Shown here one piece after another: positions 34,897-44,573 of a stretch of 64,000 bases of DNA. The DNA is taken from the NCBI RefSeq assembly GCF_021295335.1, contig NZ_JAIWOT010000001.1:623001-687000 (forward strand), in the 5' to 3' direction. The position numbers and the translations under genes were made by a program. The notes under the pieces were generated by a model that was not told where the DNA came from, made no database searches, and was given only the letters and a program-made list of their open reading frames with translations. Position 1 is the first letter of the stretch. Every line of letters begins with the position of its first letter. This DNA is from Komagataeibacter sp. FNDCF1 (GTDB taxonomy: Bacteria > Pseudomonadota > Alphaproteobacteria > Acetobacterales > Acetobacteraceae).

Positions 34897-36111
34897 CTAT
34901 GCGCGCCGTCGCCTGCGCGCCATCACCACCAGTGCGGCGGCAAAGCCGGATGCGGCCCCCAGCCCCAGCGCCCAGCGCGGGCCGAAATGATTGGCCACCC
35001 AGCCCATGATCGGCGCACCCACCGGCGTGCCACCCATGACAACCGCCAGCCGGATGGCCATGACCCGCCCCCGCATTCCGGGTGCGGCTGCAAGCTGCAT
35101 GAAGCTGTTGGTGCTGGTTGTAAGCGTAAGGCTGGCCATGCCCACCACGGCCAGTGCCGCGCCGAACGGCAGGTAACCCGGCGCGAGGGCTGCCATCAGG
35201 CAGCCTCCCCCGAAAAACAGCGCGCCCGTGCATACGGTACCGAGCGTGACCTTCTCGCGCCCCGCCGCCACCACGGCCCCCGCCATGGTACCCGTGGCCA
35301 TGATGGCGGTCAGCAGCCCGTAACCACCCGCACCAACATGGAACACGCCGACCGCCATGGTGGAAATGAAGATGGGGAAGTTCAGCCCGAACATGCCGAT
35401 CAGCAGCAACACCAGCACGATGGTCCGCAGGTCATGCTGCGTCCATACATAGCGGAACCCGGCCATGATCTCACGCCCGCCGCCCTTCGCCCGCACGGGC
35501 ACCACCCGGTCACGCAGCATGGCCAGAGAGGCCAGCACGGCAATGAATGACAGTCCGTTGAGCACGAATGCCCACCCCGTGCCAATGGCGGCAATGCATG
35601 CCCCCGCCGCCACCGGACCCAGCATGCGCCCGGCGTTGAAAGACACGGAATTGAGTGCCACCGCGTTGGGCAGGTCGGCTTCAGGCACAAGTTCGGATAC
35701 AAAGGTCTGCCGCACCGGCCCGTCAAATGCGGCGACGGAGCCAAAGGTGAAGGCGAACAGGTAGACTTCCCACATCCGCGCGGCCCCACTTATGGTCAGC
35801 GCGCCCAGCCCCAGCGCCAGTACGCCCATCAGGCCCTGTGTGAGCATAAGCAGCGCGCGGCGGTCAAAGCGGTCGGCGGCGTGGCCGGTCCATGGCAGCA
35901 GCACAAGCTGCGGCGCCATCTGGAATGCCATGGTCATGCCCATGGCCGTTGCGTCATGCGCGGTAAGCTGGGTCAGGACCAGCCAGTCCTGCGCGGTGCG
36001 CTGCATCCATGTACCAATATTGGATACAACCGCGCCCGTCGCCCAGATCGCGTAATTGCGCTGGCGCAGCGAGCGGACAACCCGCGCACCATAGGGAAAG
36101 GACAGGGGCAA
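34897..36111 (-). CDS. MFS exporter, EntS/MFS_3 type
   Basis: 404 residues from a TTG at 36111. No in-frame ATG lies near the conserved N-terminus (SLRQRNYAIWATGAVVSNIGTWMQRTAQDWLVLTQLT), and the stop of the upstream gene is only six bases away, so a coupled TTG start is accepted. About twelve hydrophobic helices are visible. The conserved loop GHAADRFDRRALLML and the N-terminal signature place it in the enterobactin-exporter-like (MFS_3) group, which exports siderophores or other compounds. The C-terminus is strongly basic (ARRRRRA). It is coupled to an isochorismatase-like hydrolase, which might make or modify the exported compound. Confidence 0.83.
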   Translation of the reverse strand: MPLSFPYGARVVRSLRQRNYAIWATGAVVSNIGTWMQRTAQDWLVLTQLTAHDATAMGMTMAFQMAPQLVLLPWTGHAADRFDRRALLMLTQGLMGVLALGLGALTISGAARMWEVYLFAFTFGSVAAFDGPVRQTFVSELVPEADLPNAVALNSVSFNAGRMLGPVAAGACIAAIGTGWAFVLNGLSFIAVLASLAMLRDRVVPVRAKGGGREIMAGFRYVWTQHDLRTIVLVLLLIGMFGLNFPIFISTMAVGVFHVGAGGYGLLTAIMATGTMAGAVVAAGREKVTLGTVCTGALFFGGGCLMAALAPGYLPFGAALAVVGMASLTLTTSTNSFMQLAAAPGMRGRVMAIRLAVVMGGTPVGAPIMGWVANHFGPRWALGLGAASGFAAALVVMARRRRRA

Positions 36112-36117
36112 GACCGG

Positions 36118-36678
36118 TCAGCCCCACAGTGGCGGCAGATGGGCCAGAATGCCGGTGCTCGAACCCGTCTGGCCTGTTACGGGGAAAATGCGGGTCATCG
36201 CATTTTTGTGCGATACCGCGTCCATATCGGTCATGGCATTGGTGGCGAAGGTCGTGCCGAAGCCCAGTTCGTAATCCTGCCGGCGTGTGGCCTCCACTCC
36301 CATACTGGTGGAAATGCCTCCCGGGACAAGTTGCGTGCCCTGCCGCGCGCGCAGCTGTCCCTCCAGCGTGGTATCGGTAAATGCATCAGGGGTCCGTTTG
36401 GCAACACGATGGTCACCCGACCGGGGGGCATGGGCGGGATCGGTTTCCGCCCGGTCCGGCGGCAGGTCACGCAGAGGGAAACCTTTCTCCATCCGTCCGG
36501 GCGGCTTTCCCGGCACAACCGGCAGCCCATGGGCACGGAAGGCCGTAACCAGCGGGGCGGCATGGGTCTGCACATCTTCCACCCGCACGGGCTCACGGGC
36601 GCTGCCAAAGGCGGTAATGCCCTTCTGCAGGTCAACAAGGACCAGGGCAGTACGGGATTCGAGGGCAGTGATGGGCAT
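36118..36678 (-). CDS. Isochorismatase-family hydrolase without the usual catalytic cysteine
   Basis: 186 residues from the ATG at 36678, with CCGGAGTCCTC upstream. It has the Rossmann-like isochorismatase fold: ALVLVDLQKGI with the catalytic aspartate, a lysine in RVAKRTPDAF, and the third motif VPGGISTSMGVEATRRQDYELGFGTTFATNAMTDMDA. In nicotinamidase-like members that motif holds a catalytic cysteine. Here the position is glycine (SMGVE), as in isochorismate hydrolases, which work without it. The activity is therefore likely hydrolytic on a vinyl ether or unknown substrate. It is followed directly by the MFS exporter. Confidence 0.77.
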   Translation of the reverse strand: MPITALESRTALVLVDLQKGITAFGSAREPVRVEDVQTHAAPLVTAFRAHGLPVVPGKPPGRMEKGFPLRDLPPDRAETDPAHAPRSGDHRVAKRTPDAFTDTTLEGQLRARQGTQLVPGGISTSMGVEATRRQDYELGFGTTFATNAMTDMDAVSHKNAMTRIFPVTGQTGSSTGILAHLPPLWG

Positions 36679-37113
36679 GAGGACTCCGGTTTCAGTGCGG
36701 GATCGGTTCCAGTTCCGTGCTGGCAGGGGTGTGGCTCCCGCTTTTGGGCGACCACAGGGCGATGACATGAGCCAGACAGCCCACACGCGCCCGTTGCAAC
36801 CACATGGTCATGAAATGCCCAAAGGAAGACCCGCCATCTGTCCGGCGCCTGAACCAACTGGTGGCGCCCACCGGGGAAAAGACGGGCGGGAAGGAGAACT
36901 GCCTGCCATGGACGCAGCCTTTGTGGACCATCGGAGGAACACCTGTAAAGGTTGCCTTGGTATCAGGCCACCCGTCAAGCCTGGCCATGTATTTGTACTG
37001 GCCCGGACGCGCGAGGCAGCCTAAACAGGTTGCCCAACTCTTTGCACGGATCCAAGGAAACCACCTGGCCCCATGGCCCCCGAACCCGTCCATTACCCCT
37101 GTCCGGCTGCCTT
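36679..37113. other. Intergenic region upstream of the helicase gene
   Basis: 435 bases between divergent genes. Open frames in 36692-37093 and 36804-37361 have no recognisable content and are not called. There is no clear promoter consensus or ribosome-binding site before 37114. The frame of the helicase is open back to 36952, so a longer N-terminus cannot be excluded, but the added residues lack conservation-like character. Confidence 0.4.
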
Positions 37114-38442
37114 ATGTCCCGCACGGTCCTGACCCCCTGCCAGGAGCGTGCACTGGCGGAAATACTGGCCGCACGCAGCACCTGCGCAACACATCTGCTG
37201 ACCGGCTATGCGGGCACGGGCAAGACCACGCTCATGCAGCAGGTCGCCCGCGCCTTGCGCAGGCAGGGGGCAGAAGTGGTGTTTACCGCCGCCACCCACA
37301 AGGCCACGGCGGTGCTCAAGGCGCGGGTGGGCAACCTGGCGCCATGCCGCACCATTCATAACGTGCTCTCGCTCCAGCCCTCGGCGCAGGAGGGGCGCGA
37401 GGTGCTCCAGCGTGCCGATCGGCCCGAGCCGATCACGGCGGATGTCATCATCATAGATGAATGCAGCATGGTTGGCGCGGGCCTCATGCGCTGGGTGCGC
37501 GAACTGGTGCCCGACCGTTTCGTACTGTTCGTGGGCGACCCGGCGCAGCTTCCGCCGGTGGGCGAGACGATCAGCCCGTCCTTTGCCATCCGATCCGCCT
37601 CGCATCTGGAAACCGTGGTACGGCAGGCGGCGGGAAACCCGCTTGTCGCGGCGGCGACCAGCATACGCGAAAGCCAGGGTGGCCCGATGGACTGGTCATG
37701 GTGTCGCGCCAGCCATCATGATGGCGCGGGGCTGTTCGTACCGCGCACGCCCGATGCGTGGATGCAGCGTGCCTTCACATCCGATGAATTCCGCGCCAGC
37801 AGCGATGCGTTCCGCTATCTGTGCTGGACCAATGCGCGGGTGGAGGCGGTCAACCGCACCGTGCGGCGCTGGGTGCATGGTGGCGACACGCCCACGCCCT
37901 TCATGCCAGGTGAGCGCGTGATCACCCGCGTCCCGGTACTGGATGTGGAAGGCCGCCGCGTAATGGTGGCCACCAATGAGGAAGCGGAAATAGCCGACAT
38001 CCGTCCATCCGTCCTGCGCCATGCCTTTCCGGCTACATCAAAGGTAGCGGGGTGGACCACGGAACTGCCGGTTTATGACGTTGTGCTGCGTACTCTGGCG
38101 GGTGATGAGACACCCGTGCCCATCCTGCGCCCCGGCGCCGACATGGCTGCCATCGAGCGCCGCCTGAAAAACGAGGCCGCGAGCGAACGTGCGCGCTGGC
38201 AGCACCGCTTCGTGTTTCGTCGCGGCATCGGCCAGCTGCAGGCCGTCTATGCCATGACAGTGCATACCGCGCAGGGCAGCACTTTCGGGCGCGTATTCGT
38301 GGATGTGGGGGACATTGCGCGGCGAGCCGCCAGCAACGTGCTGGAAGCCCAGCAGCTGCTGTACGTGGCTGCAACCCGCCCTGCCACCGCCATGATCCTG
38401 ACCGGCCTCCATACGGACGGGCAGGGCAGGGGACGGGAATAG
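37114..38442 (+). CDS. Small superfamily-1 DNA helicase, Dda/RecD-like
   Basis: 442 residues from the ATG at 37114, where the recognisable domain begins (LTPCQERALAEIL, a Q-motif-like segment). Helicase motifs are visible in order: Walker A LLTGYAGTGKTTLMQQVA, motif Ia FTAATHKATAVL, the DExx motif VIIIDECSM, motif III LFVGDPAQLPPVG, and near the C-terminus AMTVHTAQGSTFGRVFVD (motif V/UvrD_C_2) and LLYVAATRPATAMIL (motif VI). It is shorter than RecD and close to phage T4 Dda in length and layout. It probably unwinds DNA 5' to 3' in repair or replication restart. It stands alone, and no recB, recC or phage genes are near. Confidence 0.85.
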   Translation: MSRTVLTPCQERALAEILAARSTCATHLLTGYAGTGKTTLMQQVARALRRQGAEVVFTAATHKATAVLKARVGNLAPCRTIHNVLSLQPSAQEGREVLQRADRPEPITADVIIIDECSMVGAGLMRWVRELVPDRFVLFVGDPAQLPPVGETISPSFAIRSASHLETVVRQAAGNPLVAAATSIRESQGGPMDWSWCRASHHDGAGLFVPRTPDAWMQRAFTSDEFRASSDAFRYLCWTNARVEAVNRTVRRWVHGGDTPTPFMPGERVITRVPVLDVEGRRVMVATNEEAEIADIRPSVLRHAFPATSKVAGWTTELPVYDVVLRTLAGDETPVPILRPGADMAAIERRLKNEAASERARWQHRFVFRRGIGQLQAVYAMTVHTAQGSTFGRVFVDVGDIARRAASNVLEAQQLLYVAATRPATAMILTGLHTDGQGRGRE

Positions 38443-39320
38443 GAAGCAGCTGCACGCCATGACAGGAAACCTGCTGCGTCGTAGCACCACGGATCGGGCA
38501 TGCAGGAAAGGACTTTCCGGCCCGGGTGGGTCCTATCATACTGAGCATAAAGCCGTATTTACGATTTTGTGTTCTCCCTCAATTCCATGAAGCTTTCATG
38601 AAATCTTAAACTGTTTGTCCGATATTTACGGCTCATGGTCAGTAACTGAAGTCGGTATGAATGCCCCGCTTTCCGTATCGCATGCGACCCCGAAGGCCGG
38701 ATGCACAGCAAATTCGGTCCAGTAACGGAAAGATGGTTTTTCAAATCCGGAAGCCCATTACTGTACAATACTGAACCATGAAGGCCTGTATGCTGACCAC
38801 GCGGGCATACGGCGCCGCCCCTGTCGTGCCACGGGCACACAAACGGGGGCAGACAGGCTGCCCCGGGCCCATGGGTCCGGTGGTAACAGGCGAGGCAACG
38901 CAACGGACACGCAGGCCGGACAGGGCACACACCCATCCGGCGCGGAGGAGACGAAACAGGACGGCCCCGAACCGAACAAGCGCTGCAGACCGCGCGGGCC
39001 GGCCCCGATTTATGTCAATGCGCCGTGCTGCGGAATGTGGAAAATATTCACGCCTGGCCGCCGCGCGGAAATACTTCCGGGAAAACAGCAGTTATTGTTT
39101 CTTTTCCGGAATCACATGCGTCTGACAGACTTCCTGGCTGCCGTGGCCGTAAGGCCGGGTGCCCTGCGTGCCGTTTATAATTAAAAGAAAGAATAAAGTA
39201 TGCGTAAAATATAACAATACGGCGTACTTATGCTGCATATATTTTACAAATTAACTTATGGCAAAAATGTGTCATGAGTAGCAAACGGTCGCAATCCTGT
39301 TGGAAGCCAGAAATAAATTA
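38443..39320. other. Long intergenic region upstream of the cdg1-type operon
   Basis: About 880 bases without a supported gene. The frames at 38559-38936 (minus) and 38778-39125 (plus) are GC-rich, cysteine- or arginine-rich and look like noise. An imperfect hairpin (TTCCGGGAAAA with TTTTCCGGAA, about 39076-39112) precedes an AT-rich stretch (39178-39270) that probably holds the operon promoter. No TTGAT-N4-ATCAA FNR-type site was found by eye. Confidence 0.45.
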
Positions 39321-39947
39321 ATGTCTTTCTCGCAACTTCCCATTCCTACCGATGGACTGAAACGCAGTTTCTCGGAACGTCAGGAATTCATGACGGAAGA
39401 TACACCCGCCAACGTGCATTTTCACGTTGTCAGCGGCGGTGCGCGCCTTTTCAAATCCCTGCCCGACGGGCGGCGGCAGATCATCGGTTTTGCCCATAAG
39501 GGTGATGTGCTGCCTGCCTATCCCTGTAACCGTTACCCCTATAGCGCCGAGGCCATGCGTGGCGTGCAGGTTACCTGCGTGCCCGCCTCGGTGCTGCACC
39601 ATCTGCATGACACGTCGCCCGGTGCCTGCGCTGCATCGCTAAGGAGCGCACGCGACCTGCTGGTCGGCATGCATACCCGCCTGCTCATGCTGGGGCGGCA
39701 GACCGCACGTGAACGCCTGGCCGCTTTCCTGATCGGGCAGGGCACGCGCATGGGCACGACCGAGCTCTGGCCCGTCGATCCCGCCCTTTCACGTGCCGAC
39801 ATAGCCGATTTCCTTGGTCTGACAACCGAAACCGTAAGCCGTCTGCTCAGCACCTTCCACCGCGAGAAGCTCATTTCCCGTGAGCGCCGCGCCATCCACA
39901 TTCTCGACCCGGACCGCCTGCGCGCGATCGTAGCCACCCCGGAATGA
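39321..39947 (+). CDS. cdg1a: CRP/FNR-family regulator (FixK/AadR type), Cdg1a-like
   Basis: 208 residues from the ATG at 39321; an upstream TTG at 39300 is possible. An N-terminal cyclic-nucleotide-binding-like barrel (FHVVSGGARLFKSLPDGRRQIIGFAHKGDVL) lacks the four cysteines of FNR, so it does not bind a 4Fe-4S cluster in that way. The C-terminal helix-turn-helix (LSRADIADFLGLTTETVSRLLSTFHREKLI) has the E-x2-S-R pattern of proteins that read TTGAT half-sites. In A. xylinum, cdg1a encodes an AadR/FixK-like activator directly upstream of pdeA1, which matches here. It overlaps or abuts the next gene. Confidence 0.83.
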   Translation: MSFSQLPIPTDGLKRSFSERQEFMTEDTPANVHFHVVSGGARLFKSLPDGRRQIIGFAHKGDVLPAYPCNRYPYSAEAMRGVQVTCVPASVLHHLHDTSPGACAASLRSARDLLVGMHTRLLMLGRQTARERLAAFLIGQGTRMGTTELWPVDPALSRADIADFLGLTTETVSRLLSTFHREKLISRERRAIHILDPDRLRAIVATPE

Positions 39948-39970
39948 TACCCAGGAAAGACACGACCCAG

Positions 39971-42316
39971 ATGCCCCAGATCACAGCGCTCACGACCGAA
40001 ATCCTGCTGCCTGCCCTTGAGCAGGCGATCGACGCCACCGTCATCATCGGGCAGGATAACGAGATCATATTCTACAATCAGGCCGCCGAGGCCCTGTGGG
40101 GTATTCCGCGCGAGGAAGTGCTGGGACGCAACGTGGACTGCCTGGTGCCGACCCGTCTGCGCCACGAGCATGACCGCTATATCGACCGCAACCGCGAGAG
40201 CGGCCACAACCGAATTGTCGGTACATCGCGTGAAGTGGAGTTCACCCGCGCGGATGGGGAGTACATATGTGGCGTGCTTTCCCTGTCCAAGGTGCAGATC
40301 GGGGAAGGGAGCAAGCGGCAGATCTACTACATGGGCGTGATGAAGAACGTCACGGAGGAAAGCCAGCGCCGCAAGATACTGATCCTGCAGAATGACGTGC
40401 TGCAGGCACTGGCCAGCGACATGCTGATCCAGGATATCGGCGAACTGATCTGCCGCAAGGTCGAAGCCTTCGTGCCCAATGCGGTCGCCGCCCTGCTGGT
40501 GCTGGATGATTCCCAGCCCTGGCGCGTGATCTGCACGCCAGCCCTGCCGCCGCGCATCCGCCATGCGCTGGAAACTACCGTACCCTCCCCATCCGATGTG
40601 GAGAAGCTGCAGGCCAATCCGTCCTATACCGGGCGGCTTGTGTGGGACAATTACCAGTCCATGTGCCGCTCGCTGGGGTTGCAGTCGTGCTATGCGGCGC
40701 CCTTACTGGCGGGTGACGGGCGGGTGACGGGCATTTTTTCCCTGTACCTGCGGGAGAACAACCAGTTGGGCGCCTGGCCCCAGCGGCTTGTCGGTGCGTG
40801 CCTGCCATTCTGCGCGCTGGCGCTGGAGCAGCATGCAACCAAAACCCATATGAGCCAGTTGGCCCGCTTTGATTCGCTTACCGGCCTGCTCAACCGTGGT
40901 GCGCTGCACCGTGTGATGGAAGACATGATTGCCCAGCCCGGCAACCAGACGCTGGCGATCTTCATGCTTGATATCGACCGCTTCCGCGATATCAATGACG
41001 CGCTTGGCCATGTCTATGCCGACCAGTTCCTGGTCGAGATTGCTGCCCGTATCCGCTCGATTGCCAAGGAGGATTATGTTCTCAGCCGCTCGGGTGGTGA
41101 TGAATTCGTGATGGTGGTGCCCGATTGCGAAGGCGCGCGTATCGAGGAAATCGCGCGCAGCCTGCTTGAGACCATCGGCCACCCGCTCCAGATCGGGCAG
41201 AACACGCTTTCAATCTCGTGCAGCATCGGCATCAGCACGTTCCCCGCCAACGGGCCGGACAGTGAATCGCTGCTGAGCTACGCCGACACGGCCATGCGCC
41301 AGGCCAAGGAAGACGGGCGCGGCACATTCCGCTTCGCCAATCTGGAAAAGAACCAGGTGGCGCAGGACCGGCTGGTGCTGGGTTCGGCACTGCGTGATTC
41401 ACTGGCACAGGGCATGCTGCAGTTGCACTACCAGCCGCAGGTCCGCACCTATACGCTGGAACTGAGCGGGGTGGAGGCACTGTCGCGCTGGCACCATCCC
41501 ACGCTGGGCAACATCTATCCCTCGCGCTTCATTGCCGTGGCGGAAGAAACCGGGCAGATCGAGGCCATCGGCCGCTGGTCGCTGCTTGAAGCGTGTCGCC
41601 AGATCGTGAAATGGGATAGCGAGGGGGTATACGTGCCTACCGTGGCCGTCAACCTCTCCGCCGTGCATTTCCGCAACCGCGCGCTGCCCGAGCATATCGC
41701 GGCCCTGCTCAAGGACCACGATCTCAAGCCCGCGCGCCTTACGGTGGAAATCACCGAAAGCGTGATGATGGACAACAGCCGCGATACCGAGGAAGTGCTC
41801 CAGTCCATCCGCAACCTGGGCTGCGGGCTGTCGATGGATGATTTCGGCACCGGCTATTCCTCACTTTCGCGCCTCACGCGGCTGCCACTGACCGAGATCA
41901 AGATCGACCGCAGCTTCATCAACGACTTTGAATACGACACCAATGCCCAGGCCGTGACGATGGCCGTGATCGGCATCGGATCGCGTCTGGGCATGACCGT
42001 GGTGACCGAAGGCGTCGAGACCGAGCAGCAGCGTGACCTGCTGGAAAAACTGAACTGTGACGTGATGCAGGGCTACCTGTTCGCCAAGCCACTGGCGCCC
42101 CATGATCTGGAAGAATGGGTCCGTCGTGGCGGTGCACCCACCGTGATCCGTCAGATCGAGGCCGCACGGGGTGGCAAGGCCGCTCCCACCGCTGCGGCAC
42201 CCAAGGCTGCTCCGGCACCCCAGACTGCCCCGGCGTCCGGGGAACCGGCTGCGGAAACCGGAAAAAAAGATGCGTCGACCGCCGCAGTGGCATCTGCAAC
42301 CCCCAGCAAATCCTGA
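39971..42316 (+). CDS. pdeA1: Heme-PAS GGDEF-EAL phosphodiesterase, PdeA1-like
   Basis: 781 residues from the ATG at 39971 (AGGAAAGA at 39953-39960, and matching the N-terminus of the homologue at 30808). The ATG at 39944, overlapping the upstream stop, is an alternative. Order: heme-PAS (about 10-130, candidate ligand H67 in RHEHDRYIDRN), a GAF-like region (135-290), GGDEF (300-460, motif SGGDEF at 374-379, no RxxD inhibitory site) and EAL (480-725; EALSRWHHP, ITES, DDFGTG, KIDRSF, TEGVE). An alanine/proline-rich tail of about 50 residues follows. Position and architecture match PDEA1 of A. xylinum, an oxygen-responsive heme phosphodiesterase that lowers c-di-GMP and so cellulose synthesis. 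Confidence 0.9.
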   Translation: MPQITALTTEILLPALEQAIDATVIIGQDNEIIFYNQAAEALWGIPREEVLGRNVDCLVPTRLRHEHDRYIDRNRESGHNRIVGTSREVEFTRADGEYICGVLSLSKVQIGEGSKRQIYYMGVMKNVTEESQRRKILILQNDVLQALASDMLIQDIGELICRKVEAFVPNAVAALLVLDDSQPWRVICTPALPPRIRHALETTVPSPSDVEKLQANPSYTGRLVWDNYQSMCRSLGLQSCYAAPLLAGDGRVTGIFSLYLRENNQLGAWPQRLVGACLPFCALALEQHATKTHMSQLARFDSLTGLLNRGALHRVMEDMIAQPGNQTLAIFMLDIDRFRDINDALGHVYADQFLVEIAARIRSIAKEDYVLSRSGGDEFVMVVPDCEGARIEEIARSLLETIGHPLQIGQNTLSISCSIGISTFPANGPDSESLLSYADTAMRQAKEDGRGTFRFANLEKNQVAQDRLVLGSALRDSLAQGMLQLHYQPQVRTYTLELSGVEALSRWHHPTLGNIYPSRFIAVAEETGQIEAIGRWSLLEACRQIVKWDSEGVYVPTVAVNLSAVHFRNRALPEHIAALLKDHDLKPARLTVEITESVMMDNSRDTEEVLQSIRNLGCGLSMDDFGTGYSSLSRLTRLPLTEIKIDRSFINDFEYDTNAQAVTMAVIGIGSRLGMTVVTEGVETEQQRDLLEKLNCDVMQGYLFAKPLAPHDLEEWVRRGGAPTVIRQIEAARGGKAAPTAAAPKAAPAPQTAPASGEPAAETGKKDASTAAVASATPSKS

Positions 42317-42347
42317 CCCTTCAAGGCGACAGAGGGAGCCATAAGCC

Positions 42348-44090
42348 ATGTCACTCAAACACGATGACCGCCTGCGCGCTCTAACCCACAAGGATTCCGA
42401 TTTCTGGGCCGATGTGGTGGATAATGTGCTGATTGTGGCCATTACCGACGTGCGCGGCGTGATCACCTACGTGAACGACCGCTTTTGCGAAATCAGCCGC
42501 TACCCGCGTGAGGAACTGCTGGGGTCCACGCACCGGATCGTTAATTCCGGATATCATGACGCAAGCTTCTTCCGGCAGATGTACCGCACCATCCGCATGG
42601 GTGAGGTCTGGCGCGGCAATATCTGCAATCGCGCCAAGGACGGAACGCTGTACTGGGTTGCGACCACCATCATGCCCAAGCACAATTCGCTTGGCGCCAT
42701 CGAGGGGTATGTGGCAACGCGCTTCGAAATAACGGAGCTCATGAACACCCGCGACCGCCTCAAGTCCCTTGCCGCGACCGATCCGTTGACAGGGCTGTTC
42801 AACCGCGGCGGCTTCAACAACGTGCTGCAGACGGCGGTGGAGCAGAAAGCGCAGAACATCACCCGTGAAATCATGCTGGTGATGTTCGATCTGGATGGAT
42901 TCAAGCAGATCAATGACATCCACGGTCACCATGCGGGGGACGTGGTGCTCAAGGTGATTTCCAGCCGGCTGATGTCGCTTGTCAGCCCCGAAGACGCGGT
43001 ATGCCGTCTGGGTGGAGACGAGTTCGCGCTGATCCTGAACCATACCCTGTCCAAAAAACCGCTACAGACCATACTTGACCAGCTTCTGGCCGAACTCGAG
43101 GCCCCGATCGAGGTCGGGAACACCATGGTCAACGTGTCCGGCAGCATAGGGGTCAGTCCTGTCGCAAGCCAGGAAAGTGCGGAATCACTGCAGAAAAACG
43201 CGGATATCGCGCTTTATGCCGCCAAGCGGGCGGGTGGCCACCAGGCGCGGATGTTTGATATCGCCCTGCACCAGCACGCACTGGAGCGCGCCCAGATCCT
43301 GACCGATGCCCGCACAGGGGTGGAAAAGGATCAGTTTGAACTTTATTACCAGCCGATCCTCAACCTTGCCACGGGCAAATGTGACCAGATCGAAGCGCTG
43401 CTGCGCTGGCATCACCCGCAGCGTGGGTTGCTGGCGGCGGAAAGCTTCCACGATGTGTTTCTTGATGCGGCGCTGGCCCAGGCCATGAGCCCCCGGCTGG
43501 TCAAGGCGTTCCAGAACGACATGCGGCTGTGGAACACCACGCTGGATACGTATCCCAACCTGACCATCAATCTTTCCCGGCTGGACCTGCTCAATATCGG
43601 ATTCCAGAATGATCTGGAAGCGGAGATCCGGCGACAGGGGAGCAAGGCGTCGGATTACGTGCTGGAAGTATCCGAAAGCGTGCTGGCGGGACGCCGGTCG
43701 GACCGCGTGCTGCTACGCCTTCAGGAACTTGCGGCCATGGGTTTTCAGCTTACGCTGGATGATTTCGGTCTGGCGACGCTGCCGATTTCCGCCCTGCGTG
43801 AAATCCGTTTCACACAGGCGAAGATTTCGCGTCGGCTGGTTGGCGCGATCGAGCATGACATGCAGGCACGTAATGTGATTGCCCATCTGTGCGGTCTTGC
43901 CCATGCCTTCGGGCTGAGTGTGACCGTAAGCGGGGTCGAGACCAAGGGGCAGATGGACGTCCTGCGCACGATCGGGGTGGACCGGATTCAGGGCTTTTAT
44001 ATTTCACCGCCCATTTCTGCTGCGAATCTTGTGCTGGCGGAGCATATCTTTGCGCCAGATCATACCGAAATCACGTTACAGGCCTCATGA
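42348..44090 (+). CDS. dgc1: PAS-GGDEF-EAL diguanylate cyclase, Dgc1-like
   Basis: 580 residues from the ATG at 42348 (GAGGGAGC upstream). A single PAS domain (about 20-130; NSGYHDASFFRQMYRTIRMGEVWRGNICNRAKDG) resembles the flavin-binding PAS of AxDGC2. The GGDEF domain (140-305) has an intact motif, LGGDEF, at 221-226; the RxxD product-inhibition site is not present (SPED). The EAL domain is degenerate: ALLRWHHP remains, but TE becomes SE, KID becomes KIS and EGVE becomes SGVE. It is therefore expected to synthesise c-di-GMP, the activator of cellulose synthase, not to degrade it. It lies 31 bases after pdeA1, as in cdg operons. Confidence 0.9.
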   Translation: MSLKHDDRLRALTHKDSDFWADVVDNVLIVAITDVRGVITYVNDRFCEISRYPREELLGSTHRIVNSGYHDASFFRQMYRTIRMGEVWRGNICNRAKDGTLYWVATTIMPKHNSLGAIEGYVATRFEITELMNTRDRLKSLAATDPLTGLFNRGGFNNVLQTAVEQKAQNITREIMLVMFDLDGFKQINDIHGHHAGDVVLKVISSRLMSLVSPEDAVCRLGGDEFALILNHTLSKKPLQTILDQLLAELEAPIEVGNTMVNVSGSIGVSPVASQESAESLQKNADIALYAAKRAGGHQARMFDIALHQHALERAQILTDARTGVEKDQFELYYQPILNLATGKCDQIEALLRWHHPQRGLLAAESFHDVFLDAALAQAMSPRLVKAFQNDMRLWNTTLDTYPNLTINLSRLDLLNIGFQNDLEAEIRRQGSKASDYVLEVSESVLAGRRSDRVLLRLQELAAMGFQLTLDDFGLATLPISALREIRFTQAKISRRLVGAIEHDMQARNVIAHLCGLAHAFGLSVTVSGVETKGQMDVLRTIGVDRIQGFYISPPISAANLVLAEHIFAPDHTEITLQAS

Positions 44091-44096
44091 GGGGCC

Positions 44097-44513
44097 ATGC
44101 GCCTTACACTCTATACCGATTATTCCATTCGCGCCCTGATTTACCTGGGACAGAACCCGGGCCGGCGGGTCGCGATCCAGGAAATTGCGGATACGCATCA
44201 GGTGTCACAAAATCACCTGGTGAAGGTTATCAATCGCCTGTCGGCCAACGGCGTGATTCTGGCGCGTCGTGGCCGTAACGGGGGTGTACAACTGGCTGTT
44301 GCGCCGCAGCAGATCATTATCGGTGATATCGTAAGACTGATGGAGTCAGACCTGTCGGCCATCGCGTCCTGTGTGCCAGGAGGTGGCCAGGCCTGCATAC
44401 TGGCCGATGCCTGCCGGCTGCGGAAACTGTTTTCCAAGTCCATGGGCGCCTTCATGGCGGTGCTGGATCGCGTTACCTTACTTGATATATTGCATGACCA
44501 TAAAAAAACATGA
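44097..44513 (+). CDS. Rrf2-family regulator with Fe-S cysteines (cdg1d position)
   Basis: 138 residues from the ATG at 44097, six bases after dgc1. It is a winged helix-turn-helix protein (IQEIADTHQVSQNHLVKVINRLSANGVILARRGRNGGVQLA) of the Rrf2/NsrR type. Three cysteines, C-x7-C-x5-C, in SCVPGGGQACILADACRL form the cluster-binding loop. NsrR members sense nitric oxide through an Fe-S cluster; iron or redox sensing is also possible. The A. xylinum cdg1 operon ends with a gene named cdg1d, and this gene holds that position, but identity is not verified. A strong terminator follows. Confidence 0.85.
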   Translation: MRLTLYTDYSIRALIYLGQNPGRRVAIQEIADTHQVSQNHLVKVINRLSANGVILARRGRNGGVQLAVAPQQIIIGDIVRLMESDLSAIASCVPGGGQACILADACRLRKLFSKSMGAFMAVLDRVTLLDILHDHKKT

Positions 44514-44537
44514 TCACGCATTCCGGGTAACGTGACA

Positions 44538-44573
44538 GAAAAAGCCGGAATAATAATTCTGGCTTTTTTTTTT
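44538..44573 (+). terminator. Intrinsic terminator of the cdg1-type operon
   Basis: An AAAAGCCGGAA/TTCTGGCTTTT stem with a short AATAATAA-type loop, followed by a run of ten or more T, 25 bases after the Rrf2 stop. The sequence from there to 44837 is AT-rich, without a gene, and must hold the promoter of the second Rrf2 gene. Confidence 0.9.

Noticed and set aside
36118-36678. Isochorismatase-like protein as an inactivated enzyme because the cysteine is glycine
   Set aside because: Several isochorismatase-family members naturally lack that cysteine, so the change is not evidence of decay.
38559-39125. Open frames on both strands upstream of the cdg1-type operon
   Set aside because: Very rich in arginine, proline and cysteine, as expected from GC-rich non-coding DNA; no start signals.
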